Shown here: positions 9,801 to 18,520 of the stretch, piece by piece
Layout of the letters: the number at the start of each line of letters is the position of its first letter
Numbering within the stretch: the stretch's first letter is position 1
Assembly (NCBI GenBank): GCA_963704835.1
Contig: CAVPHW010000003.1
Coordinates: 372,001-436,000, forward strand
Direction: 5' to 3'
Origin: GCA-2746605 sp963704835
GTDB lineage: Bacteria > Bacteroidota > Ignavibacteria > Ignavibacteriales > Melioribacteraceae
DNA length: 64,000 bases
Program-made: the position numbers and the translations under genes
The notes under the pieces: generated by a model
Told to the model about the DNA's origin: nothing
Database searches by the model: none
The model's input: only the letters and a program-made list of their open reading frames with translations

Positions 9801-9896
9801 ATAGATATGTATTTTGTTAAAAGTATAAATAGAGAAAATCTTCTAATAAGAAATAAAATAGCAAAACCACCAATCCAATTTAAACATATCGGTTAA
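6858..9896 (+). CDS. Beta-propeller sensor fused to class III adenylate cyclase
   Basis: A 1012-residue membrane sensor. A signal peptide (about 1-24) is followed by at least a dozen two-component-regulator propeller units of the D-x-x-G-x-I-W-F-G-T type (about 35-620), a Y_Y_Y immunoglobulin-like domain (about 650-730), one membrane helix (about 732-757), a short coiled coil, and a cyclase catalytic domain (about 810-985). Metal-binding aspartates are D822 (MFTDF) and D866 (IGDSY). The adenine-specifying pair K862 and D931 is present, as are N938 and R942 of the transition-state site, so cAMP is the expected product. The start is TTG at 6858 with a weak binding site. Propeller plus Y_Y_Y usually precedes a histidine kinase or sits in hybrid sensors; here the output is a cyclase. 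Confidence 0.9.
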   Translation: MKNFSKHIILTLFLSVLNLNNYYSQSLNFQHYSTDNGLPQSTVYDIVQDSYGFIWFGTEAGIGRFDGLKVKTYNLGNGLVGNNVGALFIDRQGGVWIGTNSGLSLLFEEEITNFTTSSGLSDDFIWAITDDTDGNVWVATRYGGACKFEGKKIIQFTEETGFPSNKLSNILKDSKGNIWFASSDKGIIKYNGRDFIVYNSRDGLISNNVTTIFEDKKGILWVGSDKGISTFNGKNFFNFSPKEGFPEEEVSVILEDAAGDIWIGLYNNGILRYDGRKLYRHSGLDSDEIRSGFVDKRGDIWFGTFLGGVSRLPADWFEIYSTENGLADKAVYPITQDDRGRMYFGHYGKGVSVYDNGYFSKLTTASGLISDNLSSILFDSKKNLWFGTLSGVTKYGKDGIVSYNKTNGLKYDYILNIFEDSKGYIWFGAADGVCRYDPVQNKISSDYSKNNNFERSWVNDIYEDKRGNIWFATHHSGLLKFDGNNFDKIDTSNGLPVNSIFSVTQDEYGNFWFGSDGGGITRYNGKDFFTITEKDGLTSNVCYFILENNNKLYAGTLNGLSILDNYKLENEGKIKFKYLTKSEGIKAKELNQGAYFKDKDGYLWFGTQNGLIKIDPKKEALDENPRVFLANAKVSDGQNEIPLVPFSDKDLNYIQNNIYFEFYCISFAKPEETVFEFKLEGIENNWSETVEHSITYRALPPGEYKFWVRARNSDNITGEAKILSRFIIASPFYLTWWFIMLVIITLSAIAYYLYYYKTQQVKKRNAVLESMVSKRTNELEIEKNKSDDLLHNILPSSLVNELKIYGKVKPRKFNNVSIMFTDFKAFTYTTSVLPPEELVYELNDIFKGFDNLIDKYGLEKLKTIGDSYMAACGIPNEADDHAIKIVYAALDFQKMIKERNKTAPIKWEMRLGIHSGSVVAGVVGTKKFTYDVWGDTVNIASRMESSGEPGEINISGYSYMLIRDHFDCEYRGKVDTKGKGNIDMYFVKSINRENLLIRNKIAKPPIQFKHIG

Positions 9897-9921
9897 AACT
9901 ACGATAATCTAAGTATGCCAT

Positions 9922-9977
9922 TTAATTAAAGAAATAAGAATCACTTCTTGACTTCTGCTATTATTTCTTCTAATTAA
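9922..9977. repeat. Imperfect inverted repeat, 16 bp with one bulge
   Basis: TTAATTAAAGAAATAA (9922-9937) pairs with TTATTTCTTCTAATTAA (9961-9977), apart from one bulged base, around a 23-base loop. It lies between the cyclase gene and the frameshifted T9SS gene. There is no T tract, so it may be a weak terminator or an mRNA-stabilising hairpin. Confidence 0.5.
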
Positions 9978-10010
9978 CTATCGGTAATTATTACATCTCT
10001 ATGGAGAAAA

Positions 10011-11026
10011 ATGAAAATTTTTATATTTAATCTATTGTTTCTTACTTTATTTTTAAATGTTTCTGATAATACTGCGCAGGATTCCAATAATGTAAATTAT
10101 AGCCTCTTTTTAGAGAAGTCTGTGATTTTTCGGCACAGTTGATACAAAAGTAGCAGGCGGGACATTCACCGAAGGTAATAGTTTTACAATTCCAGCAACA
10201 ACTCTTCCATCTATCATTCTCACTATATCAAGAACTTTATAATGCCTTAGTTGGAGGAACATTTGGAATCGAATATGGTGCTTTAGATAAAGATATAATT
10301 ATGAAAGTTTATCTGAGAAATTTAAACCCAAATGTGGGTATATATAAAAATTTGGGTGTTGATGGCGACACTCTATTTTCCTACTTCGAAATTAAAATTT
10401 GGGAATTGCCTGATTCTAATTATTTCCCAGTTGACTCTAACTATTATTTTAATGAAGGCTTCCATGCCATTTTTTCATTACCAAAATCTGATAACTTCAA
10501 AAGCTTTTTAAATTTTACAGGAATAGGAAACGATGATAGTTTAGGGTTTGCATTTCTTGAACAAAATTTAGAAGGAAATACAATAGGGGATGATTGGAAC
10601 TCTTCTGGAATTGAAACGATTGAAACCGATGATAGTATTATTTTTAAGAGCATTCACCTTTCCAGAATTGGTGGGGGAAGAAAAAGAAGTATAGTCGATA
10701 ATAAAAGTGTTTCAACCGATATAGAAATACAAAAAATACATGGAATCCCAATCAAAATTGAACTCGAACAAAACTATCCAAATCCGTTTAATCCTTCTAC
10801 CAATATTTTATATTCATTACCAACGGGAAGCAATGTAAAATTGAATGTGTTTAATATTTTGGGTGAACAAATTGCGGCATTAGTTAATGCTTATCAAACT
10901 GCAGGAAAATACCAAGTTACTTTTTCTACCGGTTTAGACAACTCACTTAATTCAAGTGGAATATATTTTTATACTCTTGAGGTTGACAAACAAAAAATTA
11001 CAAGAAAAATGATTCTTGTAAAATAA
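10011..11026 (+). pseudogene. T9SS-targeted exported protein, broken by two frameshifts
   Basis: A good start (ATG at 10011, GGAG at 10003-10006) opens a signal peptide ending near NTAQDSN. The frame closes at 10140. Coding continues in the next frame from about 10126 (FFGTVDTKVAGGTF, running to a stop near 10240), and then in the third frame from about 10215 to 11026. Each step equals one extra base. The last segment holds most of the protein and ends in a T9SS sorting domain (QNYPNPFNPSTNI then KITRKMILVK). The parts together would give one secreted protein of about 335 residues with an unknown middle domain. Either the gene is decaying or the sequence has two one-base errors. The next gene starts 15 bases downstream. 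Confidence 0.72.
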
Positions 11027-11041
11027 TATTTTGAGGGGCAA

Positions 11042-13078
11042 ATGTTTGAACTAAGCAGAAAAATCAAAATTAATATTGGTGTACTTGCTCTAATTCTTCT
11101 TGGAGGATGTTTTGATACTCCTGATGACTTTGTAAGCCCTACATGGGATATTGATGTAAACATCCCAATTACTCAAAAAGAATATTCACTTTTAGAAATT
11201 GTTGATCAAGATAGTTCTTTTTTAAATTCATCTTCAGATCCAGCAAATTTAGGTCTCATATATTTTGGTGATACACAGTTTGTTTCAAATATTAGAATAG
11301 AAAATGAATTAAGTGTAGACCCCTTTCAAACTTATTTCTCCCATAAAATTGACCTTGTAAATATTAGTGTTCCACTTCCAGTTGCTTCAAATATTCAAGT
11401 TGAAGATTGGACTAATGATGTTACAAGTGGCTCAACTCAAGTGTTCCCTGAGCAAGAAGGTAATGTAACTATTGATATTGAAGGTGTAAAATCAGTAGAG
11501 TCATTAACATTAGATCATGGTCATCTAACACTGGTATTATACAATAATTTACCTGTTGATATTACACTACAGGGAATCATTATTCGAAATAAAATTAGTC
11601 AAAGTATTATCGCCCAAAAAATAAATTCACCTGGAGAGTGGTTAAGAATACCAAAGTTTAGTGCGGATTCCGTTGGCTTTAATTTAACAAATACTCAAAT
11701 TACAAATCAGCTAGAATATATTGGTACTATTTACAGCATTGGTAGTAACGGTCAAACTGTTTTTATACCAGATGGAGCTGGCACATCAATTATTGCAGTT
11801 TTCAGCAATATGCAAATTTCATCCGCTACAGGGAATCTTCCTATCCAGAGAATGAATTATACTAATACTATTCAATTGAGTGATTCCACAATGATTGAGT
11901 CAGCTGAACTTTCAAGTGGTAGAGGAAGAATTGTTATAAGTAATAATATGGACTTAAACTTAAATACTAAAATTATTTTTGATAACCTGTTTAATAAAAA
12001 TGGAAATAAGTTTTTTATAGATATTCCATTGCATAAATTTGAACAGAAAAAAATTGTATCAATTTCTAGTCTTGCAGGATGGACTATTCAAAGTCTTGAA
12101 CCAGGAATTCCATCGAACAAACTTACTTATTCAACATATATTATTTCAGATTCAACTGGCGAAGTATCAACAATTACTAAAAATGATAGTGTTGCTTTCA
12201 ATGTAAATTTTGAAAATTTATTTTTTAAATCATTTTCGGGTATTCTAAAACCAACTTTGGTAAATGTGAATGAATCTAGTTTTAGTTTAGATTTTGGTGG
12301 ATTTGATACTAATTTGGATTTCAGTTCGGTCAATTTTAAAAACGCAAGTATTAGCCTGAACTTGAACACATCATCTGACTTGAAATTTTTGCTTAATGGA
12401 ACTCTGACTTCTACAAATGGTAGTCAGACAAATAGTTTAGTACTCAACAATATCCTATTGCCAAGTGTAAACTCTTCAAAGATTAATATCTCTAGCCTAT
12501 TGAATGGATATAATAATGATCTTCCCACGAATTTTAAAATGAATGGAACTGTATTGCTGAATCCAAATTATGAGCTAGGAACAATTGAATATGGAGACTC
12601 AGTATTTGGAGCAGTAAATTTTGAAATTCCGTTGAATATTGGGATCGCCCAAGCAACATTTATTGATACTATTGAAATTAATTTGAGTGATATGAATGAA
12701 GAAGATATAAATAACATAAACTACGGCGAAGTAACTTTTTCCATTGTGAATTCAATCCCAGTAGATGTAAAGTTTAAGGCAGTTGTTCTTGACTCAAATT
12801 ATTTCCCGGTACTTAGTTTACCCATCGAAAGTAATGATGTGGAATTTCTACAAATTCCAAAACCTGAAGTTAATGCTGTTGGCGATGTACTTAGTGCTGG
12901 AAGGAATGAGCAGGTTCTAAAATTATATAATGAAGACATTAGAAAATTTATTAAGAATAAGTACATGCAGATCATTGTTGCTTTTGAGACAGCAGATAAG
13001 AAGAATGTTAAATTTAGGACTTCCGATAAAATCAACATAAGTGTAAAGGGAAGCGCAAGTTACCGGACTGAACTATAA
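11042..13078 (+). CDS. Large surface lipoprotein with internal repeat, unknown function
   Basis: A 678-residue protein with a lipoprotein signal (LALILLGG-C, cysteine near residue 22) and then an all-beta, Ser/Asn-rich exported sequence. Two segments resemble each other: NNLPVDITLQGIII at about residue 170 and NSIPVDVKFKAVVL at about residue 568. Each is followed by an I-P-K-x motif and a long polar stretch, which suggests a repeated beta-sandwich domain. I do not recognise the family. The start ATG follows GAGGGG. It lies between a T9SS cargo gene (15 bases before) and an outer-membrane protein gene (12 bases after), so the three probably form one envelope operon. Confidence 0.78.
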   Translation: MFELSRKIKINIGVLALILLGGCFDTPDDFVSPTWDIDVNIPITQKEYSLLEIVDQDSSFLNSSSDPANLGLIYFGDTQFVSNIRIENELSVDPFQTYFSHKIDLVNISVPLPVASNIQVEDWTNDVTSGSTQVFPEQEGNVTIDIEGVKSVESLTLDHGHLTLVLYNNLPVDITLQGIIIRNKISQSIIAQKINSPGEWLRIPKFSADSVGFNLTNTQITNQLEYIGTIYSIGSNGQTVFIPDGAGTSIIAVFSNMQISSATGNLPIQRMNYTNTIQLSDSTMIESAELSSGRGRIVISNNMDLNLNTKIIFDNLFNKNGNKFFIDIPLHKFEQKKIVSISSLAGWTIQSLEPGIPSNKLTYSTYIISDSTGEVSTITKNDSVAFNVNFENLFFKSFSGILKPTLVNVNESSFSLDFGGFDTNLDFSSVNFKNASISLNLNTSSDLKFLLNGTLTSTNGSQTNSLVLNNILLPSVNSSKINISSLLNGYNNDLPTNFKMNGTVLLNPNYELGTIEYGDSVFGAVNFEIPLNIGIAQATFIDTIEINLSDMNEEDINNINYGEVTFSIVNSIPVDVKFKAVVLDSNYFPVLSLPIESNDVEFLQIPKPEVNAVGDVLSAGRNEQVLKLYNEDIRKFIKNKYMQIIVAFETADKKNVKFRTSDKINISVKGSASYRTEL

Positions 13079-13090
13079 TAAGGAGAGCAA

Positions 13091-14533
13091 ATGAAAATAA
13101 TCAATAAAATATATTTGCTTTATGTAATACTTTGTAGTTCGTTGATTGCACAAGGATTTGGCTCAAACGGGTCTGTTGATGCAAAAAATATTGGTTTAGC
13201 GGGCACAAATACTAATTCTGCAAGAGGAGTTTATGCAATAGGTGTAAATCCAGCAAATTTAGCATTTGAACAAAATCATAAAATCGAAGTTTCCACTGTT
13301 ATTCCATTGCCAAATTTAAATATCTCTGCTGGCAATGATTTTATAACCTTAAATGATTATCAACATTATTTTACGGGCGTTAAATCTGAATCAGGAAACA
13401 TTGTTGGGCGTTATTTAGATTCTGTTGAAAAGAATAAGTTTTTAACTCTTTTTGATAACGGTTCTATGGTAAATACAAATTTTGGAACAACTTTATTCTC
13501 AGTATCGTTTTATCCTTCCAAAGAGATTGGTGCAATTGCATTTTCAATTCAAGACTGGACAAGTGCAAGTGCGAGTTTACCAAAACAATTATTTGAACTT
13601 TTCCTCTTTGGAAATGAGGTTGAAAAAACATATGATTTAAATGACATGGATATTAAATCATGGTATTTAAGAAACTATACATTATCATATGCAAAAGATT
13701 TATCCAATTTCTTCCCAGATGCTTTTAAATCGTTTAGAGCTGGTGTAACTCTAAAAATGGTGCATGGATTATTTTATGCAGGAGTTGATAAGATAAATAC
13801 AACTTTGGAAACAACAAGTGACTATAATATTTTGGTAAATGGCAACTCTCGAATGCTTGTGGCAACATCTCCCAGTTTTGGTATTAAGTATGATTTTGAA
13901 GATGAGTCAGTATCAAATAAATCGAACATCGGATTATTTAATAAACCGGCAGGAACAGGTTTTGGAATTGATTTTGGGTTTAATTCAGAACTTAATAAAT
14001 CTTGGTCAATTGCTTTTGCAGTTACAGATCTTGGAAGTGTATTATGGAATAAAAGAACTGCTGAATATTCTTCATCTGGACTTTTCCTTTTAGAGGACAT
14101 AACTGACGATGCTTTAGTTGATTCATTAACTGAAGTGATTACAGGCGAAGGCAAGTATACCAATTCTTTTTCAACAAGTCTATCAACAGCTATGAAAATG
14201 GGAGTTGGTTTTAAAGTTGATAAATTTTTAAAAGGTAATTTTCCTGGTGAATTAACACTTGGATTAAATTATCACCAAGGATTTAATAATATGCCTTCTA
14301 ATAGTACTTTACCCAGATTCTCCTTTGGTGCAGAGTGGGTACCAATTGGTTGGTTTAAATTTAGAAGTGGTATTTCTGTTGGGGGATATGATAAATTTAA
14401 TTGGGCATTAGGCTTAGGTTTTAATTCTGGGATATTAGATTTTGATTTTGCGACTTCCTATGCTCACTCTTTATTTGATGGGAACAATGCAAAGCGACTA
14501 GGATTCGCTATGTCGAGTAGATGGAAATTTTAG
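13091..14533 (+). CDS. Outer-membrane beta-barrel protein, DUF5723/PorV-like
   Basis: A 480-residue exported protein with a signal peptide ending near SLIAQG. It begins with a GSVDAKNIGLAGTNTNSARGVYAIGVNPANLA segment, the glycine-alanine-rich hatch start typical of FadL/PorV-like barrels and of DUF5723 proteins. Alternating hydrophobic strands follow, and a terminal phenylalanine (SSRWKF), the usual signal for outer-membrane assembly. A strong AAGGAG precedes the ATG. Its position after a T9SS cargo and a lipoprotein suggests a role in surface assembly, but a general barrel of unknown substrate is equally possible. Confidence 0.68.
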   Translation: MKIINKIYLLYVILCSSLIAQGFGSNGSVDAKNIGLAGTNTNSARGVYAIGVNPANLAFEQNHKIEVSTVIPLPNLNISAGNDFITLNDYQHYFTGVKSESGNIVGRYLDSVEKNKFLTLFDNGSMVNTNFGTTLFSVSFYPSKEIGAIAFSIQDWTSASASLPKQLFELFLFGNEVEKTYDLNDMDIKSWYLRNYTLSYAKDLSNFFPDAFKSFRAGVTLKMVHGLFYAGVDKINTTLETTSDYNILVNGNSRMLVATSPSFGIKYDFEDESVSNKSNIGLFNKPAGTGFGIDFGFNSELNKSWSIAFAVTDLGSVLWNKRTAEYSSSGLFLLEDITDDALVDSLTEVITGEGKYTNSFSTSLSTAMKMGVGFKVDKFLKGNFPGELTLGLNYHQGFNNMPSNSTLPRFSFGAEWVPIGWFKFRSGISVGGYDKFNWALGLGFNSGILDFDFATSYAHSLFDGNNAKRLGFAMSSRWKF

Positions 14534-14534
14534 A

Positions 14535-15617
14535 TTATTTCTTCATTCTTATTAGATTAACAATTCCCGCAACGAAGAACAATATATTTGCCAACCAAGC
14601 CGTTAACATTGGGTCTAAAACTCCATTTTTTCCAAAAGCCTGACTAATCTTCATAAATACAAGATATACAAAAGTGAGTAATACATTTATTCCAAATTGT
14701 ATTGCCGTTCCACCTTTTCTTTTGTTGGCAGAAATAGTTAAACCAAAAATTATAACAACAAAACTTGCAAATGCAAATGCTATTCTGGAATGATATTCAA
14801 TTTCGATTCTTGTTGGATCATTTCCTGCATTAAGTTGTGCAGAGGCATAGTCTTTTAACTCACTCAAATTCATTTCATCAGGTACTTTTTGTTTTTGGAT
14901 AATTTCTTCTGGTGTGAAACCAAGATAGTGAATTTGTAATGTTTCAAAGTTGGAAGCGGAATCTTTGTTACCAATAAAGAATCGTTCAACTCCATCTTGC
15001 ATTTCCCAGTAATTACCAGCCGAATCATAGGACATTGTAATCGCATCAATCCTTGATATCATTTTCGAAATATTGTTTTTTTCAAACTCTTGAATACTTA
15101 CTCTATTTGCTTTGCCAACTTTTATATTAAAATAAGTTATGGTCACAATTCTAGTTGGTGAATCTTGAAAATAGATATTGCTACCAGAATGCACTAGACC
15201 TTTTTTCAAATAATTTTGTTCAATAAAAATTCTTTGTTTATTAGCTTCTGGAACGATGTAACCTCCAAAATAGATTGACGCAATACTAATTACAAAGGCT
15301 GTTGCAATAAAGGGTAATGTGAATCTATAAAAACTAATGCCACTAGACTTAATTGCAGTAAGTTCGTTTTGGTTTGATAATTTACCAACAGTAAATAAAC
15401 CTCCGAGCAAAACAGAAACTGGTAACATGAGTCGGATAATTTCTGGAATAAATACTAAATAGTATTCCACAACTATACTATAGGTGGAATTTTCATCAAT
15501 AAAATCATCAAGTTTTTCCATCAAATCAATTACAACAAATATAAGTGTAAATGTTAATAATCCGAAAAGAACAGTCTGGATAAATTGCTTGATTATATAT
15601 TTATCAATTATTTTCAG
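14535..15617 (-). CDS. lptG: LPS export permease, LptG-type (YjgP/YjgQ family)
   Basis: An inner-membrane permease of the lipopolysaccharide exporter. Two membrane helices lie near the N-terminus, then a periplasmic beta-jellyroll-like region, then helices near the C-terminus with EIEYHSRIAFAFASFVVIIFGL. From the first ATG or TTG (near 15524) the N-terminal helix would be cut away. Upstream in frame the sequence reads KIIDKYIIKQFIQTVLFGLL, the normal family start. I place the start at CTG 15617, eight bases after GGAG (15629-15626), giving 360 residues. It overlaps the end of the partner gene by 14 bases. The gene ends one base from the convergent outer-membrane protein gene. Confidence 0.82.
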   Translation of the reverse strand: MKIIDKYIIKQFIQTVLFGLLTFTLIFVVIDLMEKLDDFIDENSTYSIVVEYYLVFIPEIIRLMLPVSVLLGGLFTVGKLSNQNELTAIKSSGISFYRFTLPFIATAFVISIASIYFGGYIVPEANKQRIFIEQNYLKKGLVHSGSNIYFQDSPTRIVTITYFNIKVGKANRVSIQEFEKNNISKMISRIDAITMSYDSAGNYWEMQDGVERFFIGNKDSASNFETLQIHYLGFTPEEIIQKQKVPDEMNLSELKDYASAQLNAGNDPTRIEIEYHSRIAFAFASFVVIIFGLTISANKRKGGTAIQFGINVLLTFVYLVFMKISQAFGKNGVLDPMLTAWLANILFFVAGIVNLIRMKK

Positions 15618-16965
15618 AGTTAATTCTCCAACTTTTTGGAATATATTTTTTCAAAAAATCAAAATTTAATTCCACTCTTTCTTTTGCACTTTTTCTTACG
15701 AGTATAATTCCCAAAATACCTAATACAATATTAGCTGTCCATGTTCCCCAAAAAGGTGAAAGCAATCCTCTATCTGAGAGTTTTTCTCCACCGATTAGAA
15801 AAGCCCAATAAATTAGAAAGAAACCTAAGCTAATGCCTGCAGCAACTCCAAAGCCCCCTTTTCTTGTCATTGTACCCAAAGGAACACCAATTAAAACGAA
15901 TACGATACAAGCAAATGGTATTGAATACTTTTTATGTACTTCGACCCAATAGCTGTTCATTTTCCGGTCGTAGTTATCAATTCGCCTAAGAAGGGGAGTA
16001 ATAACATTTCTGGAAGCTCTTATTTTATCTTCTACATGGTATAATGTAATCTTTAGATTCTTTTGTTTTTGTTCAACACTCTTAAACGAATTCGTATCGG
16101 TTAAAAAATCATTTTGTATTCTTTCGTTCAACCTTTTAATCTCTAAATCGTTCAATGTATCAATGCTATCAACTAATCCTAAAATTGCTTGAGCACCTAG
16201 TTCTCTATCTCCACGTCTTCCACCAAGAGCTGATTCTCTTAGAGAAAACTGATCTGCGTCCATTGCAATTTTGTGATTTGAAAATTCTAATTTCCTATAT
16301 GGTTTAAAATCATTACTGTTTGCTGTATGTATCTCTCCTTCAAAAAGATTTAGGATTAATTTTTTTCTATCAGAAGTGAAGTAAATTTCTCCTCTCTTAG
16401 CTGTTACTACATTAAAACTTTGAGCTGATGAATAATCATATATGGTTAAGTTCTTAAGCTTATTTGTGTTTGGATCAATTTCTCTTGCAAGTAATGAATA
16501 ACGGGGCATTTCCTGAGAGAATACACCAGGGACCAAAGATAATGTGGGCTTCTGATTAGATATATCTTGAGTTAAAACTCTAAGAGCATGATTAGCATTA
16601 GGGTAAACATTGTTATTAAATTGAACAAGGAAAAATGCAATTAAAATACTTCCTGCTACAGGAGGAATCATCATCTTGTACAAACTAATTCCGGAAGCTT
16701 TCATAATGGCAATCTCGTTGTTCTGAGCCATACTGCCAAATGCCATAAGTGTTGCAATTAGCACAGCCATTGGAACCGCTAAAACAAACATCCAGCTTAA
16801 GCTATAGATTATTAATTTAGAAATAACAATAAAGCTTAATCCTTTCCCGATTAGTTTATCAGCTATCTTCATTAAGAATTGCAGCATAAAAACTGACATT
16901 AATGTAAATAGGGCAAATAAAAATGGTAGCAGTAAATTTCTTAAAATGTATCTAAATAAAATCAT
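15604..16965 (-). CDS. lptF: LPS export permease, LptF-type (YjgP/YjgQ family)
   Basis: The upstream partner of the permease pair that, with the LptB ATPase, pulls LPS out of the inner membrane. The protein begins with the typical ILFRYILRNLLLPFLFALFTL. The substrate-gate helices follow (MKIADKLIGKGL). The periplasmic region is long, with a charged coiled stretch of about 120 residues (GGRRGDRELGAQ... DKIRASRNVITPLLRR) that enlarges this subunit to about 453 aa compared with about 360 in E. coli. C-terminal helices include FACIVFVLIGVPLGTMTRKGGFG. I chose ATG 16965; an in-frame start at 17034 would add 23 atypical residues. Confidence 0.85.
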   Translation of the reverse strand: MILFRYILRNLLLPFLFALFTLMSVFMLQFLMKIADKLIGKGLSFIVISKLIIYSLSWMFVLAVPMAVLIATLMAFGSMAQNNEIAIMKASGISLYKMMIPPVAGSILIAFFLVQFNNNVYPNANHALRVLTQDISNQKPTLSLVPGVFSQEMPRYSLLAREIDPNTNKLKNLTIYDYSSAQSFNVVTAKRGEIYFTSDRKKLILNLFEGEIHTANSNDFKPYRKLEFSNHKIAMDADQFSLRESALGGRRGDRELGAQAILGLVDSIDTLNDLEIKRLNERIQNDFLTDTNSFKSVEQKQKNLKITLYHVEDKIRASRNVITPLLRRIDNYDRKMNSYWVEVHKKYSIPFACIVFVLIGVPLGTMTRKGGFGVAAGISLGFFLIYWAFLIGGEKLSDRGLLSPFWGTWTANIVLGILGIILVRKSAKERVELNFDFLKKYIPKSWRINSENN

Positions 16966-17127
16966 TTTTCTGTTCGATAAGTAATTTTTAAAAATATATA
17001 ATCTTTTCCATTTATTAATGGTAAATAACAACATATTACTAGGTAACTTCTATCAAAATTAAAAAGATTTGATTAAATTTTAGGTCTAAAAATTTTGCGT
17101 CATATTTATATAAAAAAGGAGAATAAT

Positions 17128-18501
17128 GTGGAAGAGATAATCAAACACATAAAAGCCAATAAAGATAAGTCAATTGAAGAACTTAAGGAATATTTGCGGA
17201 TACCGAGTATTTCAACTTCAAGTTCTCACAAAAAAGATATGATGAATTGTGCAAAATTTGTTTCAAAAAAATTAAAGGACGCAGGAATTGCAAAAGTTAA
17301 AATAATTCCAACAAAAGGTCATCCTCTTGTTTATGGAGAATGGTTGAAAGCACCTGGAAAACCTACTGTGCTTATATATGGTCATTATGATGTTCAACCG
17401 GTTGACCCAATAAAATTATGGAAAAGCGATCCTTTTGAACCAATTGTTAAAGATGGTAAAATTTGGGCAAGAGGTGCAAATGATAATAAAGGTCAAAATT
17501 TTGTTCATATTAAAAGTGTAGAAGCTTTTATGAAAACACAAAAGAAGCTTCCGGTCAATGTAAAATTCTTAATTGAAGGTGAAGAGGAAATTGGAAGTGA
17601 AAATCTAGAACATTTCTTAAGAGAAAACCGTGAGTTGTTAAAGTGCGATGCGGTTTTAATTTCTGATACTAGCTTATATGCTGAAGGAGTACCAACAATC
17701 AATTATGGTCTAAGAGGATTGGCATACATGGAGGTTGAACTAACTGGTCCGAACAGAGATTTGCATTCAGGCAGTTTTGGTGGATCTGTTGCAAACCCAA
17801 TTAATGAATTAGCAAAACTAATAACCAAGCTTCAAGATAATGACGGAAAAGTTACAATCCCTAATTTTTATAAAGATGTTGTCCCTTTTACTCCAAAAGA
17901 AATTGCCAATATTAAAAGTCTGAAATTTTCCGAGAATAAATATGCCAAGGGGTTAGGAGTAAACGAACTTCAAGGGGAAAAGGGATTTAACACATTACAA
18001 CGGTTGTGGGGAAGACCTACTTTAGACTGTAATGGTATTTGGGGAGGTTTTACAGAAGAAGGAGCAAAGACTGTTTTGCCATCTAAAGCTTCAGCTAAAA
18101 TTAGTATGCGATTGGTACCAAATCAACACCCAGATAAAATTGCAAAGGAATTTACAAAATATGTAAAAACTCTTGTCCCCAAAAGTATTAAAGTAAAAGT
18201 AACTTCTATGCATGGCGGATCTCCAGTTGTTGTTCCACTTGATGATCCTGCAATATTAGCTGCTTCAAGAGCAACTTCAAAAGCTTTTGGAAAAAAGACA
18301 GTTTACACGAGAGAAGGTGGTTCAATTCCTATAGTTGTTGAGTTTGTTAAACAACTTAGAGCACCTGCAATATTAATGGGGTTGGGATTAGATTCGGATA
18401 ATATTCACTCTCCAAATGAACATTTTAGTTTGAAGAGTTTTGAGTTGGGAGTATTAAGCTCTGCTTATTTTCTAAATGAATTTTCTCAATTAAGTAAATA
18501 G
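17128..18501 (+). CDS. M20 family dipeptidase
   Basis: A 457-residue zinc-dependent exopeptidase of the M20 family (dipeptidase/CNDP-like), cytoplasmic, cleaving short peptides. Metal ligands are visible in order: H in GHYDVQPV, D in ARGANDNKGQ, the EE pair in EGEEEIGSEN, D in DTSLY and the last H in DNIHSPNEHF. The dimerisation domain begins at ELTGPNRDLHSGSFGG. GTG at 17128 is chosen because GGAG (17118-17121) is spaced 6 bases before it. The frame is open further up to a TTG at 17095, but that start has no binding site. It heads a plus-strand run ending at tmRNA. Confidence 0.88.
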   Translation: MEEIIKHIKANKDKSIEELKEYLRIPSISTSSSHKKDMMNCAKFVSKKLKDAGIAKVKIIPTKGHPLVYGEWLKAPGKPTVLIYGHYDVQPVDPIKLWKSDPFEPIVKDGKIWARGANDNKGQNFVHIKSVEAFMKTQKKLPVNVKFLIEGEEEIGSENLEHFLRENRELLKCDAVLISDTSLYAEGVPTINYGLRGLAYMEVELTGPNRDLHSGSFGGSVANPINELAKLITKLQDNDGKVTIPNFYKDVVPFTPKEIANIKSLKFSENKYAKGLGVNELQGEKGFNTLQRLWGRPTLDCNGIWGGFTEEGAKTVLPSKASAKISMRLVPNQHPDKIAKEFTKYVKTLVPKSIKVKVTSMHGGSPVVVPLDDPAILAASRATSKAFGKKTVYTREGGSIPIVVEFVKQLRAPAILMGLGLDSDNIHSPNEHFSLKSFELGVLSSAYFLNEFSQLSK

Positions 18502-18520
18502 TAAAATAAAAGGATTTATA

